Shown: positions 16,708 to 26,729, numbered from the stretch's first letter. The stretch: DNA of 64,000 nucleotides from Acinetobacter marinus (GCF_900096915.1 NZ_FMYK01000001.1:372001-436000), one strand, 5' to 3'. Numbers and translations are program-made. Notes: generated by a model from the letters alone, not told the origin.

Positions 16708-17916
16708 TTATTTTAAAGTATCCGCAGGCACTCGTACCCAACCTTCCATGATCACACGTGCACTACGGCTCATGATGGCTTTTTTCACTTGCCATTGCCC
16801 ATTGTGTTGTATCGCTTCCGCACCGACTTTGAGCGTACCAGATGGATGACCAAAACGCACAGTTTGACGCTCACCACCACCAGCAGCAAGATTGACTAAT
16901 GTATTAGGAATCGCTGCCGCCGTACCGATTGCCACCGCCGCCGTACCCATCATGGCATGATGCAGTTTACCCATCGATAGCGCTCGTACTAGCACATCAA
17001 TATCTGCCGTTAAAACCTGTTTGCCACTTGATGATACATAGTCAATCGGTTTGGCGACAAAGGCAATTTTAGGGGTATGTTGACGTGATGCCGCTTCTGC
17101 AACATCTTGAATTAAACCCATTTTAAACGCACCATAGGCACGAATTGTTTCAAACTTTGTTAAAGCATCATTATCATTATTAATCTGATCTTGTAGCTCT
17201 GTGCCTGTATAGCCCAAATCTTCCGCATTTAAGAAAATCGTTGGAATGCCTGCATTGATAAAGGTTGCCTGAAAACTACCAATATTGGGTACTTCTAAGG
17301 TATCCACCACATTTCCCGTTGGGAACATCGCACCGCCATCTTCACCATCATCGGCAGGATCCAGAAATTCGATTTGTACTTCTGCCGCAGGAAAGGTCAC
17401 GCCATCCAGTTCAAAATCTCCCAACTCTTGCACTTCGCCATCAGTGATCGGAATATGCGCAATGATGGTTTTTTCAATATTTTTCTGCCAAATGCGTACT
17501 GTACATAGCCCATTTTCAGGAATGCGATCTGCATCGACTAAATCATTGCTAATCGCAAATGCTCCCACCGCAGCGGTGAGATTGCCACAGTTGCCACTCC
17601 AATCAACAAAGGCTTTATCTATCGACACTTGCCCAAACAGATAATCCACATCATGCTCTGGTGATTCACTTTTCGACAAAATTACTGTTTTGCTGGTACT
17701 TGAGCTCGCTCCGCCCATGCCATCAATTTGCTTAGCATAAGGATCAGGACTGCCAATCACCCGCAGTAGAAGTTGATCACGAATGCGCCCTGCTGACTGC
17801 GCCGCCGCTGGCAGATCATCCAGCCTAAAAAATACCCCTTTACTGGTGCCACCACGCATATAGGTTGCAGGGATTTTGATTTGTTTTTGTGGGGTTGTAT
17901 CGGAAGAAACTGACAT
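16708..17916 (-). CDS. prpF: 2-methylaconitate cis-trans isomerase PrpF
   Basis: 402 residues. TYMRGGTSKGVFFRLDDLP and QIDGMGGASSSTSKTVILS match PrpF, a diaminopimelate-epimerase-fold isomerase that works with AcnD in the 2-methylcitrate route of propionate catabolism. The ATG at 17916 is preceded by AAAGGATTTTTT at good spacing, better than the upstream ATG at 17934. Its usual partners (prpB, prpC, acnD) are not in the window, so it stands alone here. Related PrpF-like isomerases of other pathways are an alternative. Confidence 0.85.
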   Translation of the reverse strand: MSVSSDTTPQKQIKIPATYMRGGTSKGVFFRLDDLPAAAQSAGRIRDQLLLRVIGSPDPYAKQIDGMGGASSSTSKTVILSKSESPEHDVDYLFGQVSIDKAFVDWSGNCGNLTAAVGAFAISNDLVDADRIPENGLCTVRIWQKNIEKTIIAHIPITDGEVQELGDFELDGVTFPAAEVQIEFLDPADDGEDGGAMFPTGNVVDTLEVPNIGSFQATFINAGIPTIFLNAEDLGYTGTELQDQINNDNDALTKFETIRAYGAFKMGLIQDVAEAASRQHTPKIAFVAKPIDYVSSSGKQVLTADIDVLVRALSMGKLHHAMMGTAAVAIGTAAAIPNTLVNLAAGGGERQTVRFGHPSGTLKVGAEAIQHNGQWQVKKAIMSRSARVIMEGWVRVPADTLK

Positions 17917-18054
17917 AAAAAATCCTTTTTTCATTATTCAAAACATGCTCGACTGGCTTTGTCTCAGCAGTGAATCAAACCACATCAAACAAAGCAAACC
18001 GAGCAAAGTGTAGCATTTAGACTTTACGGGGAAAATTGATAAAAAATACCAAAA

Positions 18055-19356
18055 CTAGACATTTTCTACCATTTCAGCAAAAGTTGCTTTTGCTGCAGCA
18101 ATGGTTTTTTCAATATCTTCATCGCTATGCATGGAAGAAATGAAACCCGCTTCAAATGCGGATGGCGCAAGATAGACACCACGTTTGAGCATGCCGTGGA
18201 AAAATTGCTTAAAAGCGTCACCATCACATTTCAGCATCGCACTAAAGCTCGATAAATCGTCTTGATCGGTGAAGTACAGTCCAAACATGGCACCGACTTG
18301 TTGGGTTTTAAAAGCAATACCAGCGTCATTCGCAGCTGCTTGCAATCCTGCCAACAGTTTTGCCAATTGCGCTTCAAGTGTTGCATAAAACCCATCTTGA
18401 CGAATATGTTTAAACATCGCCAAACCAGCACGCATTGCCAGCGGATTGCCTGATAATGTGCCTGCTTGATAGACGCCACCAAGTGGTGCGATACATTGCA
18501 TGATTTCACGCTTACCACCAAACGCACCGACAGGAAGCCCTGCACCGATAATTTTTCCTAAAGTAATCAAATCAGGTTCGACATTGTACAGCGTATGCGC
18601 ACCGCCAAGTGCCACACGAAAGCCTGTCATCACCTCATCAATAATAAACACTGCTTTATATTGATCGCAAACACGACGAATCGCCTGTAAAAAGCCATCT
18701 TTCGGCAAGACTAAATTCATATTGCCCGCCACAGGTTCAACGATCACCCCTGCAATTTGCTCACCATATTCTGCAAAGCATTGCTCTAATGCCTCAATGT
18801 CGTTATATGGCAAGACGATGGTGTGTTTGGCGAAATCTTCTGGGACACCTTTTGAGGTTGGTTCACCCAAGGTCAACAAACCTGAGCCTGCTTTGACCAA
18901 AAGTGAATCCGAATGACCGTGATAACAGCCTTCAAACTTGATGATTTTATCTCGTCCAGTGTAGCCACGTGCTAGACGAATGGCGGTCATGGTGGCCTCT
19001 GTGCCTGAGTTGGTCATACGAATCAAATCGACCGATGGCAGAATTTCACAAATCACATCGGCTAGCGAAGTTTCCGCAACCGTCGGTGCGCCATAACTCA
19101 AGCCATCTTCTGCGGCACGTTGCACCGCTTGCACCACGTCAGGATGAGAATGTCCCAAAATCATCGGCCCCCAAGAGCCGACATAATCGATATATTGATT
19201 GTCGTCTTCATCCCACAAATATGCACCCTTTGCCCGTTTGATAAATACAGGTGTACCACCAACACTTTTAAAAGCACGTACAGGAGAATTCACGCCACCT
19301 GGAATGTGCTTCGAGGCTTCTTCAAAAAGTTGTGCTTGTTTGGCAGAAGTAAACAT
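18055..19356 (-). CDS. hemL: Glutamate-1-semialdehyde 2,1-aminomutase
   Basis: 433 residues of the class III aminotransferase fold. KHIPGGVNSPVRAF, GSWGPMILGHSHP, the FIIDEVMTGFR segment and the PLP-lysine region ITLGKIIGAGLPVGAFGG identify HemL. It makes 5-aminolevulinate for haem in the C5 pathway. The ATG at 19356 gives the standard N-terminus; an extension to 19398 is unlikely. It lies 54 nt downstream of thiE on the same strand, so the two may be cotranscribed. Confidence 0.95.
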   Translation of the reverse strand: MFTSAKQAQLFEEASKHIPGGVNSPVRAFKSVGGTPVFIKRAKGAYLWDEDDNQYIDYVGSWGPMILGHSHPDVVQAVQRAAEDGLSYGAPTVAETSLADVICEILPSVDLIRMTNSGTEATMTAIRLARGYTGRDKIIKFEGCYHGHSDSLLVKAGSGLLTLGEPTSKGVPEDFAKHTIVLPYNDIEALEQCFAEYGEQIAGVIVEPVAGNMNLVLPKDGFLQAIRRVCDQYKAVFIIDEVMTGFRVALGGAHTLYNVEPDLITLGKIIGAGLPVGAFGGKREIMQCIAPLGGVYQAGTLSGNPLAMRAGLAMFKHIRQDGFYATLEAQLAKLLAGLQAAANDAGIAFKTQQVGAMFGLYFTDQDDLSSFSAMLKCDGDAFKQFFHGMLKRGVYLAPSAFEAGFISSMHSDEDIEKTIAAAKATFAEMVENV

Positions 19357-19410
19357 AAAATTTCTCGATTTCAATAACTTAAATAGGATGCTGACCAAGA
19401 TCAGAATAAA

Positions 19411-20028
19411 TTACGCAGATTTAAATAAAGCAGACCATGTCTCTATGCGCTGTGCAATTTGCGATGGTTCAAGCCCAAGTATATCACTGACCACAGCACA
19501 CAAATCAGCACCTGCGCTCACGACCGCTTGAGAATTCTCCGCCGTTAAGCCACCGATTGCACAAATCGGCGTTTGGAATTGTGCATTGGCTTGCTTGAGT
19601 ACATCCAAGCCTATATTACCCGCTTCAGGCTTGGTGCTTGAGCCATAGATCGCACCAAATGCCACATAGCTTGCGCCATCTTTGATTGCTTGCTCGGCTA
19701 AAGATAAATCGTTTAAACAAGTGCGACCAATGATCGCAGATTCACCTAAAAGCTGTCGTGCTTCAACCATTGAGCCGTCATCCTGCCCAAGATGCAGATG
19801 GACGCCAAAGCGCTGTGCCTGCTGAAGATCATCATTGATAATGAGCGGTACATTGTATTGATTACAAATGGCTAAAATTTTTTCAATTTCAGCATCTTGA
19901 TCAGATTTATTGATTTTTTTTCGGCGATATTGCAACAGCGCAATCTGCTGTGTCGCAAGTGCAACGCAGATTTTTTCTAATAATAGATCGAATGGATCAT
20001 CATTGGTGATGAGGTATAAGCCGTGCAT
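19411..20028 (-). CDS. thiE: Thiamine-phosphate synthase
   Basis: 205 residues with the ThiE TIM-barrel markers LLQYRRKK, LIINDDLQQAQRFGVHLHLGQDD and YVAFGAIYGSSTKP, and the phosphate-binding ICAIGGLTAENSQAVVSAGADLCAVVSDI. It joins the pyrimidine and thiazole halves of thiamine. It precedes hemL on the same strand. Confidence 0.93.
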   Translation of the reverse strand: MHGLYLITNDDPFDLLLEKICVALATQQIALLQYRRKKINKSDQDAEIEKILAICNQYNVPLIINDDLQQAQRFGVHLHLGQDDGSMVEARQLLGESAIIGRTCLNDLSLAEQAIKDGASYVAFGAIYGSSTKPEAGNIGLDVLKQANAQFQTPICAIGGLTAENSQAVVSAGADLCAVVSDILGLEPSQIAQRIETWSALFKSA

Positions 20029-20115
20029 AATATCAATTGAAAAAGTGTTGATGCGTAGAATTATAACCCATCAACACTCCAAACCAAGTAGCAACTAATA
20101 ATTAACTTGACCTGA

Positions 20116-21156
20116 TCACAGCGCAGTACGATTACGGTAACGTAATAAACTCAAACCGATCAAACCAATTAAAGTGAAGATTCCCATACTACCGCCGCCA
20201 CTACTTTTGCTCGAGCTTGAATTGTTCGTCGGTTGTTCGGTTGCTGGCTCTTCTGTTCGCTCAATGAGTTGAATACCCGTGGTGTTTTGAATCCACTTTT
20301 GATAGCTAGAGATTTTAGTATATACCCCAGGATATCCTTCCTGCGCACAACCTTCTCCCGCACTTGTAATCCCTACAGCATACGACTTTCCAGCACGATT
20401 TTTTAATGTGAGTGATGAACCACTATCGCCAAAACATGTATCCGATTTTGGTGTCGCATTGGATTCTGCACAAAACATATTTTGACCAATCTGTGCTGGA
20501 TGATAATTTGATGTAGAAGAAATACACTCAACAAGATTTAATGTCGTGTATTGCAATGTATATGGATGCGTCGCATAGAACTCTTCAGGCGTTATCTCAT
20601 CTTCGCTAGATGTACAATATGCTGAGCCACTCGTCTCGCAATCTTCAATTACACCCCAACCCGCTGCAAGCAAATTGGTCGATGCACGTAAATTCTGCGT
20701 TTCTATTGATGGGCTAATTGGCTCAATAATCTGACAATTTGCACCACATTTTTGCATGTCTATAGGCTGTTCCAGCTCAAGTACTGCAATATCATTAAAA
20801 AATGCAGTGCTATTATATTGCTCATGCATGAAGCTACGTTTGACCTTAATTGTTTGCCCTTGTGTTGAATCAAGCGCATTCGTTCCAGCCACAATATAAT
20901 AATCAATTTTTTGACCATCTAATTCTTGCTCTTCCACACAATGTGCAGCAGTTAAGATCCAACGATCAGAAATCATGCTACCAGAACAAACATATGCGGG
21001 ATATGGATAATCTGGATGAATGGTAATCGCAACTTGCCAAGGAAACTGAGCTTCCGATGCAGTATTTCCATTAATGATTCTTGGCTTAAGTGAATCACTC
21101 GCCTGAGTCATTTGTACAACACCTAAAGCAAAAAGAATTATAAAAATAAATCTCAT
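20116..21156 (-). CDS. Secreted trypsin-like serine protease with GlyGly-CTERM tail
   Basis: About 346 residues. A signal peptide (MRFIFIILFALGVVQMTQA) is followed by an S1 protease domain opening RIINGNTASEAQFPWQVAI, with the triad in LTAAHC, NDIAVLEL and CFGDSGSSL and several Cys pairs. After a Thr/Asn/Ser-rich linker the C-terminus is SSKSSGGGSMG, a hydrophobic helix, then RYRNR, the GlyGly-CTERM sorting tag processed by rhombosortase and linked to type II secretion. The ATG at 21156 is preferred over 21171 because it gives a clean signal peptide. Its substrate is unknown; no rhombosortase gene is in the window. Confidence 0.88.
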   Translation of the reverse strand: MRFIFIILFALGVVQMTQASDSLKPRIINGNTASEAQFPWQVAITIHPDYPYPAYVCSGSMISDRWILTAAHCVEEQELDGQKIDYYIVAGTNALDSTQGQTIKVKRSFMHEQYNSTAFFNDIAVLELEQPIDMQKCGANCQIIEPISPSIETQNLRASTNLLAAGWGVIEDCETSGSAYCTSSEDEITPEEFYATHPYTLQYTTLNLVECISSTSNYHPAQIGQNMFCAESNATPKSDTCFGDSGSSLTLKNRAGKSYAVGITSAGEGCAQEGYPGVYTKISSYQKWIQNTTGIQLIERTEEPATEQPTNNSSSSKSSGGGSMGIFTLIGLIGLSLLRYRNRTAL

Positions 21157-21485
21157 CAAAACTTGCCCCAATATTTTATCAATAGTTTTTGACCATAATT
21201 ACTTTGTCCGACGCTTAGTAGAGATTTTTGCTTAAAACAATCCAACCAATTTTACATATTATAACAATAAATTCATATGTATGAATGACATTATTTAATC
21301 AAATTGCATTGAGATTTAAGTTACAATCTACGCCTAGGAATGCGCATAATTATTAAAACATTATTCACTTTGAAATTATTGTTCTCAATAAATAACAGCG
21401 AGTTACATTATTTTTTTAAATTAAAAAGGCTTAATCACTCACAGATTAAGCCTTTTTACTTTCACGATCGCTAATACAGAAGATG
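21157..21485. other. Protease/proB intergenic region
   Basis: A 329-nt AT-rich stretch. Apart from the proB terminator (21423-21457) and the presumed protease promoter, I see no gene or repeat in it. Confidence 0.45.
21423..21457 (-). terminator. Terminator of proB
   Basis: A perfect 14-bp inverted repeat, AAAAAGGCTTAATC / GATTAAGCCTTTTT, with a 7-nt loop and T runs on both sides. It lies 29 nt beyond the proB stop. Confidence 0.88.
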
Positions 21486-22619
21486 TTAATAAATCGCCAT
21501 GTGGTTGCGATGAATCATTTCTAGCGAGCGCACTTGTCCAAGCACTTGTTGTACTTTATCCGAGCTCAAGCCCTTGATCAACGCTGCCGAACGAGAGCTA
21601 AAATTCACCCGACCAACAGCAATCCGCACGCCTTGCAAGTCGACACACTCGACCACATCACCACGGTCAAAGTGCCCTTCGACTTCTTTGACACCGACAG
21701 GCAATAGACTGCGCTTTTCTTTTTTAATGGCACGTACCGCACCATCATCCAAGACCAAACGACCCGCCATTTGTAGGTGTGCTGCAAGCCATTGCTGATG
21801 TGCCGTGATGCGATCATTATCCGAAGTAAATAATGTCCCGATCACCTCACCCTTCATCAGACGGTGTAAGACATTTTCTGTATCACCATTGGCAATAATG
21901 GTTGGACAACCTGCTTTCGCCGCCAAGCGAGCAGCACGCACCTTAGTGACCATACCGCCACGACCCAGCACACCGCCACCGCCTGCCATTTCGAACAGTT
22001 GCTCATCCATGGCACGCACGGTATGCATCAATTTTGCCTCAGGATTACTCCGAGGATCTGCGTCATACATGCCATTTTGGTCGGTTAAAATGATCAGTAA
22101 ATCAGCTTGTACCTGTGCTGCCACCATTGCCGCAAGCGTATCATTATCACCAAAACGGATTTCATTGGTCGCCACCGTATCATTTTCATTGATCACTGGA
22201 ATCACCCGCCAATCAATCAAATGATGCAATGCATCGCAAGAATTTAAATAACGACGGCGATCTGCCAAATCATCATGGGTAATCAAAATCTGCGCTGAGC
22301 GAATGTGATGTTGCTCAAATACACTCGACCACGCTTGTACCAAGCCCATTTGACCAATCGCAGCACAGGCTTGAAGTCCTGGCAAATCTGTCGGACGTGC
22401 AGGCAACTGCATACGCACCATGCCCTCCGCGACTGCACCAGAGGACACCAATAAAATTTCATGCCCTTGGAAATGCAACTGTGCCAATTGTTCAGCCCAA
22501 TGAGAAATCGCTTCTAAATCAAGCCCTTCACCATTGGCAGTGAGTAATGCTGAGCCAATCTTGACCACAATACGTTTGCTTTGAGTCAATACACGCTTAT
22601 CTTCGAATACTTCAATCAT
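21486..22619 (-). CDS. proB: Glutamate 5-kinase
   Basis: 377 residues: an amino-acid kinase domain (RIVVKIGSALLT; LLVSSGAVAEGM; NENDTVATNEIRFGDNDTLAAMVA; GRGGMVTKVRAARLAAKAG) followed by a C-terminal PUA domain from about residue 280 (GRLVLDDGAVRAI). It catalyses the first step of proline synthesis and is normally feedback-inhibited by proline. It follows obgE on the same strand after 185 nt, a conserved neighbourhood. Confidence 0.95.
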   Translation of the reverse strand: MIEVFEDKRVLTQSKRIVVKIGSALLTANGEGLDLEAISHWAEQLAQLHFQGHEILLVSSGAVAEGMVRMQLPARPTDLPGLQACAAIGQMGLVQAWSSVFEQHHIRSAQILITHDDLADRRRYLNSCDALHHLIDWRVIPVINENDTVATNEIRFGDNDTLAAMVAAQVQADLLIILTDQNGMYDADPRSNPEAKLMHTVRAMDEQLFEMAGGGGVLGRGGMVTKVRAARLAAKAGCPTIIANGDTENVLHRLMKGEVIGTLFTSDNDRITAHQQWLAAHLQMAGRLVLDDGAVRAIKKEKRSLLPVGVKEVEGHFDRGDVVECVDLQGVRIAVGRVNFSSRSAALIKGLSSDKVQQVLGQVRSLEMIHRNHMAIY

Positions 22620-22804
22620 AATGATTTAACTTACTTCCTTCTCTGAGTGCAAAACCTGTCTAAACTTTTAAGCCATAATGACTTAAGCCCCTTTGACTGG
22701 ACGTGTACGCAATCACATGCAATGACGATGCCCCGCTTCAATAGCGCACCGCATCGTGCGCCAAATCGACGAATTACTTGATACTGATCATTAATTATCA
22801 ATCA

Positions 22805-24016
22805 TTAATCACGCACATAGACCACTTCCATGTCGCTATCATCATCTTCATCGTCGTCTTCATCCACATCCGTGCCATCTCGTTGCGCCTTACGCTTTGC
22901 ACGATACGCCTCTTTGGCAGCTAGTGTTTGCTCACGGGTTTCTTCTTCTAACTGCTCGCGGAATGCTTTGGCTTCAGCTGCATATTCAGGATCATCATTT
23001 TCAAGCATTTTTTGCTCTTCGATTTGACCCATCAAGTGATAAACCACTTCTTTAGTGCCTTGATCCAATAATCCAGAAGTTTGGAATACCGCACCTTCCC
23101 ACTGTAATTCTTTAAGAATGTGCTGACACCATTCGTCACGCGTGTCTTCAGCGAGTTGATCAAGTTTATTCAACACCAAAACGATAGGTAACTGTGCCAA
23201 GGTCGGTGAAAATTTCTCAAGCTCAGCCAAGATCGCACGTGCATTATGTACAGGATCTGAGCCATCGATCGGCTGTACATCGACAATGTGAAGTAAAATA
23301 CGTGTACGTGCCAAATGCTTCAGGAATCGAATCCCAAGCCCTGCACCATCCGCCGCACCTTCGATTAACCCAGGAATATCCGCCATCACAAATGAACGGT
23401 GACGATCGACATCGACCACACCAAGATTCGGCACCATCGTGGTAAATGGATAATCCGCAACTTTAGGTTTCGCCGCACTGACCGAACGAATAAAGGTTGA
23501 TTTCCCTGCGTTAGGCATACCAAGCAAACCGACATCCGCCAAGACTTTGAGCTCTAGGCGAACTTCTCGTACTTCACCCTTTTGACCATGGGTACATTGG
23601 CGAGGCGCACGGTTAGTTGACGATTTAAAATGGGTATTGCCCAAACCACCATCACCACCGCAAGCGACCATAACGCGCTGACCATCAGCGACTAAGTCAC
23701 CAATAATATCGCCACTGTCCATATCGACAATGGTGGTACCAACAGGCACTTTTAAGATGACATCTTCACCGCCACGACCAGTACAGTTTGCACCCGCACC
23801 ATTTTTGCCACGCTCCGCTCGGAAACGGCGAGTATAGCGGAAATCCACTAAGGTACTGGTATCATCATCGGCTTGTAGATAGACACTACCGCCACGACCT
23901 CCATCACCACCATCCGGACCACCAAAAGGCACAAATTTTTCACGGCGAAAACTGGCAACACCATTGCCGCCATCACCTGCCTCTACCGTAATGACTGCTT
24001 CATCTACAAAGCGCAT
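22805..24016 (-). CDS. obgE: GTPase Obg/CgtA
   Basis: 403 residues. The glycine-rich Obg fold is at the N-terminus (GDGGNGVASFRREKFVPFGGPDGGDGG), the G domain has the P-loop GMPNAGKSTFI at about residue 165, DIPGLIEGA and NKLD, and the tail is strongly acidic (DEDDDEDDDSDMEV). It is a ribosome-associated GTPase important for 50S maturation and stress control. The ATG at 24016 (MRFVDEA) gives the standard start; an extension to 24085 is unlikely. Confidence 0.95.
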   Translation of the reverse strand: MRFVDEAVITVEAGDGGNGVASFRREKFVPFGGPDGGDGGRGGSVYLQADDDTSTLVDFRYTRRFRAERGKNGAGANCTGRGGEDVILKVPVGTTIVDMDSGDIIGDLVADGQRVMVACGGDGGLGNTHFKSSTNRAPRQCTHGQKGEVREVRLELKVLADVGLLGMPNAGKSTFIRSVSAAKPKVADYPFTTMVPNLGVVDVDRHRSFVMADIPGLIEGAADGAGLGIRFLKHLARTRILLHIVDVQPIDGSDPVHNARAILAELEKFSPTLAQLPIVLVLNKLDQLAEDTRDEWCQHILKELQWEGAVFQTSGLLDQGTKEVVYHLMGQIEEQKMLENDDPEYAAEAKAFREQLEEETREQTLAAKEAYRAKRKAQRDGTDVDEDDDEDDDSDMEVVYVRD

Positions 24017-24191
24017 GCGCACCAACCTCGACATGAATAAAAACGGCTTATTATGCCACAGTTTGCATTCAGCACACTGTGACAATGCCTAAATTAAAAA
24101 TAAAAAGTACTGTGAAAAAACAATCACATAAAATAAAATCGGTCTAGCTAAAGTCCAATCTTTAGTCCAATTTAAAATCAGCCTAAAATAC

Positions 24192-25271
24192 TTAGTCAGC
24201 TGAAAGGCTTAAATTCACCACATCCAAACGATTCTTCATTTCTTCAGGATCTTTGAGATCAAATTCCCGCTGTGAATCTAAGACTTCAAAATCAAACAAC
24301 TCACGATCAGCGAGCTGTGATGGCGAGACATTTTGCAGTGCACCAAAAATACTGTGCAAACGCTTTGGATGCGCCTTATCCCAATCTCGGAGCATGTCAT
24401 TGATAATGGCACGCTGTAGATTTTCTTGAGAACCACACAAATTACACGGAATAATTGGGAACTGACGCATTTCCGCATATTTGATGATGTCTTTTTCTTC
24501 CACATAAGCAAGTGGTCGAATCAGAATGTTTTTCTTATCCGTAGACAACAGTTTCGGTGGCATCGCCTTTAGACTTCCACCATGAAACAGATTTAAGAAA
24601 AATGTCGCCAAAATATCATCACGATGATGACCGAGCGCCACCTTGGTCGCGCCAATCTCTTGCGCAAAACCATACAGCGAACCACGACGCAGACGTGAAC
24701 ATACGGCGCAATAGGTTTTGCCTTCAGGCGTTAAACGCTTGGTAATGCTATAGGTGTCTTTTTCCAAAATATAATAGGGAATGTTGTTTTCTTCTAAATA
24801 TTTCGGCAAAACATCTTCTGGGAAATTCGGCTGTTTTTGATCTAAGTTGACCGCCACCACATCAAAATTAATCGGTGCGATGCGCTTAAACTGCAACATA
24901 ATATCCAATAAAGTGTAGCTGTCTTTACCACCAGAAATACAGACCATGACCTTGTCGCCATCTTCGATCATATTAAAATCACGAATGGCATGTCCCACCT
25001 GACGGCGTAATTTTTTTAATAATTTATAATAGGCTGCACTGGTCGGCAAATCAGGCTGAAAACCTTGAAAACTCTCATCTTGAAAATCATCTGCATAAAA
25101 TTCATCGTCATCAAAAGAATCATCCTGCCCGTCGTGCTGCGAATCCTCAGACAACGTCGTTTGCACCGCATCGACAGTTTCAAACACAGCATCCGATGAT
25201 TTTGGCGATGGCGTCGATTGTTCTGGGCTAAAAATATTCAGCACAGCGTCTTGAGATGCGTTACTAGACAC
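24192..25271 (-). CDS. ttcA: tRNA 2-thiocytidine synthetase TtcA
   Basis: 359 residues. The PP-loop SGGKDS is at 113-118, and the Cys pairs CAVC and CNLC hold the Fe-S cluster. The enzyme thiolates C32 of certain tRNAs. Compared with the core family, the N-terminus carries roughly 55-60 extra residues, acidic and Ser/Asp-rich (DDSFDDDEFYADDFQDESFQ). No better internal start is evident: the first downstream Met, at about residue 101, lies too close to the PP-loop. Confidence 0.93.
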   Translation of the reverse strand: MSSNASQDAVLNIFSPEQSTPSPKSSDAVFETVDAVQTTLSEDSQHDGQDDSFDDDEFYADDFQDESFQGFQPDLPTSAAYYKLLKKLRRQVGHAIRDFNMIEDGDKVMVCISGGKDSYTLLDIMLQFKRIAPINFDVVAVNLDQKQPNFPEDVLPKYLEENNIPYYILEKDTYSITKRLTPEGKTYCAVCSRLRRGSLYGFAQEIGATKVALGHHRDDILATFFLNLFHGGSLKAMPPKLLSTDKKNILIRPLAYVEEKDIIKYAEMRQFPIIPCNLCGSQENLQRAIINDMLRDWDKAHPKRLHSIFGALQNVSPSQLADRELFDFEVLDSQREFDLKDPEEMKNRLDVVNLSLSAD

Positions 25272-25895
25272 GAGGAAATCCGTACATATTTAAACAAAGT
25301 CGGCTATTCTAACGTATTTAGCTTAGGATACCCAAGCCTTGATCAAGAAAAATTACCGAGAAAAAATCAATGAAACTTAAGCTGCAATAACACAATAAAT
25401 TTGAAAGTAGCGAGTACTCGCCCTAAAGAAACAAAACAAGGCGCATTCGATGGCATTTGTCAAAAAAAATTTATGTCATGTTCATCGGCTTGTCATCAAC
25501 ACCTTATTTAATTAATAATGCTTCTCAATTAGCTAAATTGCTTGATGTGTAAACAGTTTTTTAGTTGTCCACAAAAGCTGTGGATAACTTTATGGATATC
25601 TAGATACTTGACAGCGATTTTCCAAGAAAATTTAAGGCATCACCTTAAATTGGTTAAATTTTAACCACTTATTTTTAATGTTTATTTACAACAACTTATC
25701 TAATGCAAGCGTTTTTTTCGAAAAAATTTTCAGATATTTTCGCAATGGTCATCGTCGCAAAACAGTGTGGTTAAAAATCAATCAATTAATTACCATAATG
25801 TTATTTTATATTACCTTTTGCTGATTTTTTGCTACAATGCTGTGGGGTTTCGCTATTTTTGGCGTGTTTTGTAACAACTGCTGGAAAATAATAAT
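25272..25895. other. 624-nt AT-rich region with DnaA-box pair and palindromes
   Basis: No convincing gene. It holds a DnaA box on the minus strand (TGTGGATAA, 25579-25587, perfect) facing TTGTCCACA (25565-25573, one change), the hairpin TTTAAGG/CCTTAAA (25631-25649), and the 17-bp palindrome TGGTTAAA-T-TTTAACCA (25651-25667). A TACAAT at about 25833 may be the -10 of the transglycosylase. Confidence 0.55.
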
Positions 25896-26729
25896 ATGCA
25901 ATGGAATAACATGATTCGACCGATCCTAATGACCTGTAGTATTGTGATTGGCTTGCCGAGTCTTGCGCAAGCTGGCAATTTGTATGTCTATCGCGACCAT
26001 CAAGGTACGGCATTGTTGACCAACAAAAAAGTAAGCAGTTCAGGCTACCACCAAGAAAAAGTGACCTACTACAAAGATACTAATGTCCACAACTATAACA
26101 ATTGGGGCAATTCTGAATCATCCGTTTTACCGAGTTTTAGCCGTTCAAAGGACGCCTATGACAGTATTATTCGTGGGGCAGCACAGCAGTACGGTGTTGC
26201 TGAAGGTTTGGTCAAAGCCATCATGCATACCGAATCGAGCTTTAACGCGAATGCGCGCTCACCTGTTGGTGCACAAGGTTTGATGCAACTGATGCCTGCG
26301 ACTGCCCGTCGTTTTAATGTTGCCAATGCTTTTGACGCCACGCAAAATATTTATGGTGGTACCAAATATCTCAGCTGGTTGCTCAAACGCTTTAACGGCA
26401 ATACGTCTCTGGCACTTGCAGCCTATAATGCTGGTGAAGGGAATGTTGACAAATATAATGGCATCCCGCCATTTCGTGAGACCCAAGATTATGTGCGCCG
26501 AGTGATGAGCCGTTATCAAAATCTCTATGCGTCTGGCTTGGCATTATCTAGTACGGACAATCCTGTTAAAGTCGTGGCGACTTCTAAAAATTACACGCCA
26601 AGCCCAACGGATTTACCACGCCGTGAAATCATTGCACTGAGTGATGGTAACTTTACTGATCGTGCTGCACGTCGCACCTTTGCCAATGAAAATGCCTTTA
26701 CCTCATCCAATATCACCATCAGCGATTAA
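25896..26729 (+). CDS. Lytic transglycosylase (SLT domain), periplasmic
   Basis: 277 residues. An N-terminal signal peptide (IRPILMTCSIVIGLPSLAQAG) precedes a short DUF4124-like stretch (NLYVYRDHQGTALLTNK) and an SLT goose-lysozyme-like domain. The catalytic Glu lies in AIMHTESSFN (about residue 112), followed by GAQGLMQLMPATARRF, YGGTKYLSWLL and ALAAYNAGEGNV. It cleaves peptidoglycan to 1,6-anhydro-muropeptides. The exact Mlt/Slt subclass is not assigned. It is monocistronic by context. Confidence 0.88.
   Translation: MQWNNMIRPILMTCSIVIGLPSLAQAGNLYVYRDHQGTALLTNKKVSSSGYHQEKVTYYKDTNVHNYNNWGNSESSVLPSFSRSKDAYDSIIRGAAQQYGVAEGLVKAIMHTESSFNANARSPVGAQGLMQLMPATARRFNVANAFDATQNIYGGTKYLSWLLKRFNGNTSLALAAYNAGEGNVDKYNGIPPFRETQDYVRRVMSRYQNLYASGLALSSTDNPVKVVATSKNYTPSPTDLPRREIIALSDGNFTDRAARRTFANENAFTSSNITISD

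Noticed and set aside
25272..25895. Chromosomal replication origin
   Set aside because: Only two DnaA boxes were recognised and no dnaA, dnaN, rpmH or gidA neighbours; a single boxed pair is not enough.
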